Source: Flavobacteriales bacterium (GTDB taxonomy: Bacteria > Bacteroidota > Bacteroidia > JACJYZ01). From it: 64,000 nt of DNA. The translations under genes were made by a program, and so were the position numbers. Every line of letters begins with the position of its first letter. Within the stretch, counting starts at the first letter, position 1. Of the stretch, positions 60,209-64,000 are shown one piece after another. A model generated the notes under the pieces. That model had not been told where the DNA came from. It worked only from the letters and a program-made list of their open reading frames with translations, and ran no database searches. The DNA lies in the NCBI GenBank assembly GCA_020635855.1, contig JACJYZ010000002.1:1550001-1614000 (forward strand), given 5' to 3'.

Positions 60209-60835
60209 TCAATCATAAAACCCTTTCCCGGCCATGATTTTTGGCATGCATTTCTCAATCCGGGATTCGCGGGTTTTTGATTGTTTGGGTTGGGAGAAGT
60301 GAAGGATATAGCCCCGCTGCCGTCCAGGTGTGAGTGCATAGAAGGCGGTTGTCAGGTCGGGGTTTTCGGCGAATTTGTTTTGTAGTTCCTCCGGAATGGG
60401 TTCCGGCTCCTTTTTGAAATCGACTTTCAGTCCGGCCTTTTCAACTTCAATCGCTTCGTGGATGTAAGCTTTCAACACCGGTTCCAGTTTGGCGATCTGC
60501 TTCACGTCCGTGAATCTGATCACACGGGCCGACTGGGTATTTTCTCCGGGCATGGTCAGCAGCTTGTGCTCGTCCTGCAGCAATGCACCTTTGAAAAAGC
60601 TGAGTGCTGCGTATTCTTTGAAGGCGCTCACGATGGCCACGTTGTGTTGCTGAAAGGTGTAGCAGGGAATGCCCCATTTGCGTTCTTCGGTGAGTCCGCA
60701 GTCGAGCACGATCTTTCTTAACAGCTTCAGTTCACCCGGCCAGGTATGCACTTTGCAGTCGGCCGTGCCTCCCAAGGGGCAGCGTCCGCAACCTTCGGCC
60801 AGGTAGGCATCAACTTCAGGATTGGTGGCGTTCAT
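60209..60835 (-). CDS. YdeI/OmdA-family protein with DUF1801 fold, Cys-rich N-terminus
   Basis: 208 residues from the ATG at 60835; an in-frame start at 60883 overlaps the upstream paralogue and is rejected. DUF1801-like domain (about 25-140: RKWGIPCYTFQQHNVAIVSAF, LSFFKGALL) and a C-terminal OmdA segment (ALTPGRQRGYILHFSQPKQ, RIEKCMPKIMAGKG). Between residues 12 and 28 there is a CGRCPLGGTADC cluster that the neighbouring paralogue lacks and that could bind a metal. It lies 5 bases after the upstream paralogue, so they are cotranscribed. Confidence 0.82.
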   Translation of the reverse strand: MNATNPEVDAYLAEGCGRCPLGGTADCKVHTWPGELKLLRKIVLDCGLTEERKWGIPCYTFQQHNVAIVSAFKEYAALSFFKGALLQDEHKLLTMPGENTQSARVIRFTDVKQIAKLEPVLKAYIHEAIEVEKAGLKVDFKKEPEPIPEELQNKFAENPDLTTAFYALTPGRQRGYILHFSQPKQSKTRESRIEKCMPKIMAGKGFYD

Positions 60836-60840
60836 GGTAA

Positions 60841-61419
60841 CTAGTCGTTCAGTCCTTTGCCGTCCATGATCAGCGGCGTGCACTTGTCAATGCGCGCTTC
60901 CCTCGTGGCGGATTGTTTGGCGGATGAGAAGTGCAGGAGGTAGGCGCGTTGCCGGCCCGGCGTGAGTGCTTCGAAAGCTTTTTTCAGTTTGGGTTGGGCA
61001 TTGAGTCTTGTTTGAAATTCTTCCGCCATGGGGAACTCGCGGGTCTTTTTCAGGGTAACTTTCAATCCGGCTTTTTCCACCTCCACGGCTTCATGGATGT
61101 AGGCTTTCAGCACGGGGGCCAGCTTCCGGATTTCAGCTTCGTTGGTGAACCTGATCTGGCGGGCCGACTGCACGTTTTCTGTTTGCTGGATGAGGATGCC
61201 GTTGGTATCTTTCAGCAGGGCGCCCTTGAAGAAAAGGTATGCGCAGTATTCCTTGAAACCGTGGATAAGCACGATGTTGCTGTTGTTATAGGTATAGCAT
61301 GGTTGTCCCCATTTCAGCTCTTCGGTAAGTCCGCATTCCAGGGCGATCGTGCGCAGGGTTTCGAATGCTGCCTGCCACTGGGTGGCTTTATTGAAGAAGA
61401 AGTCGACTTTGGGATTCAT
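60841..61419 (-). CDS. YdeI/OmdA-family protein with DUF1801 fold
   Basis: 192 residues. DUF1801-like part (LKWGQPCYTYNNSNIVLIHGF, YLFFKGALLKD) and C-terminal OmdA part (LTPGRQRAYLLHFSSAKQ, RIDKCTPLIMDGKGLND). Paralogue of the next gene, with the same domain order and about the same length. The YdeI family is linked to resistance to bacteriocins or cationic peptides, without a firm mechanism. Its ATG lies 9 bases after the DoxX-like gene's stop. Confidence 0.85.
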   Translation of the reverse strand: MNPKVDFFFNKATQWQAAFETLRTIALECGLTEELKWGQPCYTYNNSNIVLIHGFKEYCAYLFFKGALLKDTNGILIQQTENVQSARQIRFTNEAEIRKLAPVLKAYIHEAVEVEKAGLKVTLKKTREFPMAEEFQTRLNAQPKLKKAFEALTPGRQRAYLLHFSSAKQSATREARIDKCTPLIMDGKGLND

Positions 61420-61428
61420 GGGGCGTGG

Positions 61429-61818
61429 TTATTGAACAGTTGCAAGTTTGCGATCGGCGGGTCTGAGGTACCAAGATACCATTGTGAGGGTTAAAAGTAA
61501 TAAGGATGGAAGAATTTCGCTGATGGCCTCACCGGTGGCGTAATGGGAAAAAGCCGCGCCGGACATCACGAAGAAGAAACCGGCATAGGCCCATTCTTTG
61601 AGGATGGGAAATTTAGGCACCAGCACGGCGATGACCCCAAGCAGTTTCCAGATACCTAGGAGGGTTAACACATATTCCGGATAGCCCAGGTGCGTGAGGC
61701 TGTCCAGCGCACCGGCGCCTTCTTTCATTTTCAGCAATTGCACCAGGCCGGTAGACACCATGCCGAGCGACAGCCAGATGGTGGCAATCCAGTAGATGAT
61801 TTTGTTTCTCTTTTTCAT
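61429..61818 (-). CDS. DoxX-like membrane protein
   Basis: 129 residues with four membrane segments and LGIWKLLGVIAVLVP, the DoxX_2-type pattern. Such proteins are frequent next to ArsR and SRPBCC genes. Function not established. A (TTAC)9 microsatellite lies 47 bases upstream of its start. Confidence 0.85.
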   Translation of the reverse strand: MKKRNKIIYWIATIWLSLGMVSTGLVQLLKMKEGAGALDSLTHLGYPEYVLTLLGIWKLLGVIAVLVPKFPILKEWAYAGFFFVMSGAAFSHYATGEAISEILPSLLLLTLTMVSWYLRPADRKLATVQ

Positions 61819-61863
61819 TGTAGTTGGTTTAACCGTATTACCTTGCCATTACTTCCTTCCTTC

Positions 61864-62376
<513 letters not shown>

Positions 62377-62410
62377 GGTGGTTGAATGTTTTGAGGGTTT
62401 TTGTTGTTGA

Positions 62411-62466
62411 GCCACGAAGGCACGAAGAATCGGAAAAGTCCTTTGTTCCCTGATGGCTTTGTGGCA
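62411..62466. repeat. Inverted-repeat-bounded intergenic element, copy 3 (short)
   Basis: GCCACGAAGGCACGAAG (62411-62427) and GGCTTTGTGGCA (62455-62466) are inverted copies with a 27-base interior, a shortened version of copies 1 and 2. It lies within the operon between the ArsR and SRPBCC genes. Confidence 0.58.
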
Positions 62467-62469
62467 TTT

Positions 62470-62790
62470 CTATTTTTGTTTACGCTGTTTCATCACGGCT
62501 TCCAGTTTGTTGAACCGGTCGTCCCAGAGGTTGCGGAAGGGTTCCACGAAGTCGGCGATTTCTTTCATTTTCTGCGGATTCAGGTGGTAGTACATTTCCC
62601 GGCCTTTTTGTTCCTGGGCGATCAGTTCACATTCGGTGAGGATCTGCAGGTGTTTGGATACGGTGGGTCGTGCGCTGTCGAAGTTGGCGGCGATGGCGCC
62701 GGCGGTCATGGACTGTGACGCGAGCAACATTAAGATGGTCCGGCGTGTGGGGTCGGCGATGGCCTGGAATACGTCTCGTCGTAGGTTCAT
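62470..62790 (-). CDS. ArsR-family transcriptional repressor (SRPBCC-linked type)
   Basis: 106 residues from the ATG at 62790 (MNLRRDVFQAIADPTRR). The in-frame ATG at 62811 lies within the -7 element and upstream of the predicted start of transcription, so it is rejected. Winged helix with TRRTILMLLASQSMTAGAIA, ARPTVSKHLQILTECELI and the wing EQKGREMYYHL. No metal-binding cysteines, so it likely senses another ligand or protein. First gene of the SRPBCC-DoxX-YdeI operon, which it probably represses. Confidence 0.92.
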   Translation of the reverse strand: MNLRRDVFQAIADPTRRTILMLLASQSMTAGAIAANFDSARPTVSKHLQILTECELIAQEQKGREMYYHLNPQKMKEIADFVEPFRNLWDDRFNKLEAVMKQRKQK

Positions 62791-62839
62791 TGCGTAGTTA
62801 TTTGACGACAAATATAAGGGTAGTTAATTGGCTACGCAA
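62791..62839 (-). promoter_or_regulatory. Promoter and operator of the ArsR operon
   Basis: On the minus strand TTG (62839-62837), 20-base spacer, TATATTTG (62816-62809), an exact consensus match. An inverted repeat TGCGTAG (62791-62797) / CTACGCA (62832-62838) brackets it, and a GTAGTTA direct repeat occurs at 62794 and 62820. This fits autorepression by the ArsR protein. Confidence 0.65.
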
Positions 62840-63009
62840 ATACCAAACAGGTCAGATTTTGATTCAGTCCCTTTTATCCTATAATTAATATTATGTTAAG
62901 TAGTGAAAAGGCCTGCACCACAACGATCCTACCTCATTATAATTAATTGTGAATCATTCCGGGGCCTTCCCTTTTCGTGGTCCGGATGTTAGACCATAGA
63001 TATTCACCG

Positions 63010-63109
63010 GTTGTCAATAACTCCCTTCGGTCGCGTCAATAACCTCCGACCATCATTGACCCGCCTTCACCGCGTTACGGACGGGCTGGCCATTGACTAT
63101 TGACCAGCT
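63010..63109. repeat. Dispersed intergenic repeat, copy D (inverted)
   Basis: Read on the minus strand it follows copy B module for module: GGTCAATAGTCAATGG, CCGTCCGTAACGCGGTGAAG, GGCGGGTCAATG, then TTATTGACGCGACCGAAGGG and AGTTATTGAC. Its orientation is opposite to copies A-C. It lies upstream of the ArsR operon. Confidence 0.68.
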
Positions 63110-63177
63110 ACAACCTTTGAAACTTTCTCTCAACGTCGTCCAACCAACTTGAGACTCATGACTTGAGACTTGCGACT

Positions 63178-63210
63178 AAAAAAAAGCCGCGCACTTTCGT
63201 ACACGGCTTT
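63178..63210 (-). terminator. Intrinsic terminator of the FKBP gene
   Basis: On the minus strand the stem AAAGCCG ... CGGCTTT (with inner pairs around GTACGAAAGTGC) is followed by a T8 run (plus-strand A, 63178-63185), about 25 bases after the stop at 63233. Confidence 0.75.
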
Positions 63211-63232
63211 ACCATAGACTTATGACTAAGGA

Positions 63233-63931
63233 CTATTTCCCTGCGTCAGGATTTTGTTGAATGCTCAGAAGCTCCAGTTCGAACACCAGTGTTTCGTTCG
63301 GACCGATCTTGCCGCCGGCGCCGCGCTCACCATATGCCAGGTTTGCAGGAACCCACAGCTTCCACTTGGAACCAACGGGCATCAGTTGCAGGGCTTCTGT
63401 CCAGCCTGGGATCACACCGTTTACCGGGAATGATGCCGGCTGACCGCGCTCCACAGAGCTGTCAAACACGGTACCGTCCAGCAAGGTGCCTGTGTAATGT
63501 GTGGTTACCATGTCTTCCGGACCTGGCTTTGCACCGTTTCCTTCAACAAGTACTTTGTATTGAAGTCCGCTCGGAAGCGTTACCACGCCGTCTTCTGTTT
63601 TGTTCTTGGTCAGGAAGTCCTCACCTTTTTGGGCGCTGGCTTCACCCTTCTTGCGCTGCTGGTCCATAAAGTACGTTTGCAGTGCGGTTTCGGCATCCTG
63701 TACGTTTACCTGAAGGTCTTTGTCCTGGAATACATCCGCAAAAGCCATCTGGATAATTTCCGGCTTCAGCTCGGTTACACCCTGTTGCTTCAGGCTGTTT
63801 CCGATGCTGACGCCAAGGCTATAGCTGACCTTGTCGACTTGGTTGTTCAGGTCCAGGGCAGGTGCTTCCTTCTCCTGGTTGCATGCCATCAGTGCCATTC
63901 CGGCCACGCATGCGATCATCATTTTTTTCAT
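63233..63931 (-). CDS. FKBP-type peptidyl-prolyl isomerase, lipoprotein (FkpA/Mip-like)
   Basis: 232 residues. Signal peptide with lipobox (MIACVAGMALMAC). A helical FKBP_N dimerisation part (about 30-120: DKVSYSLGVSIGNSLKQQG) is followed by the FKBP domain (about 125-225) with VTTHYTGTLLDGTVFDSS, FPVNGVIPGWTEALQLM and AYGERGAGGKIGPNETLVFE. A periplasmic or outer-membrane folding catalyst. A terminator follows. A TAGCTTTG box lies upstream. Confidence 0.93.
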   Translation of the reverse strand: MKKMMIACVAGMALMACNQEKEAPALDLNNQVDKVSYSLGVSIGNSLKQQGVTELKPEIIQMAFADVFQDKDLQVNVQDAETALQTYFMDQQRKKGEASAQKGEDFLTKNKTEDGVVTLPSGLQYKVLVEGNGAKPGPEDMVTTHYTGTLLDGTVFDSSVERGQPASFPVNGVIPGWTEALQLMPVGSKWKLWVPANLAYGERGAGGKIGPNETLVFELELLSIQQNPDAGK

Positions 63932-63963
63932 TTGGGTGGTTTTGTTTTGTCGTATTGAGGCGA

Positions 63964-63971
63964 CAAAGCTA
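63964..63971 (-). promoter_or_regulatory. -7 element of the FKBP gene
   Basis: On the minus strand TAGCTTTG, exact TAnnTTTG, 33 bases before the ATG. No TTG at the optimal spacing, and the region further upstream is cut by the window edge. Confidence 0.4.
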
Positions 63972-64000
63972 ATGTTTTCACAAGGAATGTGGTCAGCTTT

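Overview
The window comes from a Bacteroidota chromosome, most likely a gliding or adhesive environmental lineage. Evidence: several secreted proteins end in type IX secretion (T9SS) C-terminal sorting domains of both the short type A and the CHU_C-like type B class; there are PKD-repeat adhesins and families typical of the phylum (DUF2911, DUF983, two-domain PhoH, MgtC, a TonB receptor with an N-terminal carboxypeptidase-like domain); and many upstream regions carry the Bacteroidota promoter pattern TTG-N17-21-TAnnTTTG. Shine-Dalgarno sequences are mostly absent. No rRNA, tRNA, CRISPR array, insertion sequence or prophage was recognised.

Layout. 0-6 kb holds housekeeping genes: a 5'-truncated phosphohexomutase, a cysteine desulfurase, a class III aminotransferase with two outer-membrane beta-barrel proteins, and a PIN-PhoH ATPase. 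6.3-6.54 kb is a compact non-coding transcription unit with its own promoter and terminator. 6.5-14.4 kb is a signalling island: a NarL-type regulator, a PAS/HisKA_3 kinase and a STAS-like protein face a fusion of an alpha-oxoamine synthase (BioF/SPT/CqsA fold) with a BioF2-type acyltransferase. The fusion is followed one base later by a second NarL-type regulator, then a LytS-like kinase and a convergent LytTR regulator. 14.4-16.1 kb has two secreted proteins. 16.4-20 kb has a lipid-linked glycosylation cassette. 20.2-29.3 kb has two large PKD adhesins with type B sorting domains and an M4 metalloprotease with a type A domain. 29.3-33 kb holds DUF983, an orphan sorting-domain ORF, an AraC regulator, a second structured RNA, an SDR, a holin-like membrane protein and MgtC.

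33.2-36.2 kb is a DtxR-type metal regulator facing a TonB receptor, with a near-perfect DtxR-like palindrome between them. 36.5-39 kb has a DUF2233 protein and two small lipoproteins. 39.1-41.8 kb is a secreted metzincin protease split by a frameshift at a C8 tract. 42-46 kb has a degenerate LytM protein, a T9SS cargo protein and a DUF2911-TPR protein. 46.3-51.5 kb is a tightly packed operon behind an FNR-like site: DUF302, tandem UspA, a small protein, a Met/His-rich lipoprotein, an AMP/thymidine-phosphorylase-family enzyme, a PRPP synthetase and an ATP-cone/Mrr-type nuclease. It reads like an oxygen- or redox-controlled nucleotide-salvage and stress unit. 51.7-58.9 kb is a TetR-controlled efflux operon (TolC, HlyD, two ABC ATPases, two permeases) with dispersed repeats inside it. 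59.2-62.8 kb has a second STAS-like protein and an ArsR-SRPBCC-DoxX-YdeI-YdeI operon. 63.2-63.9 kb is an FKBP lipoprotein isomerase.

From 51.5 kb onward the intergenic spaces fill with two families of dispersed repeats and a (TTAC)9 microsatellite. I noticed no copies in the earlier part of the window. Protein families were assigned by reading motifs only; no database search was run.
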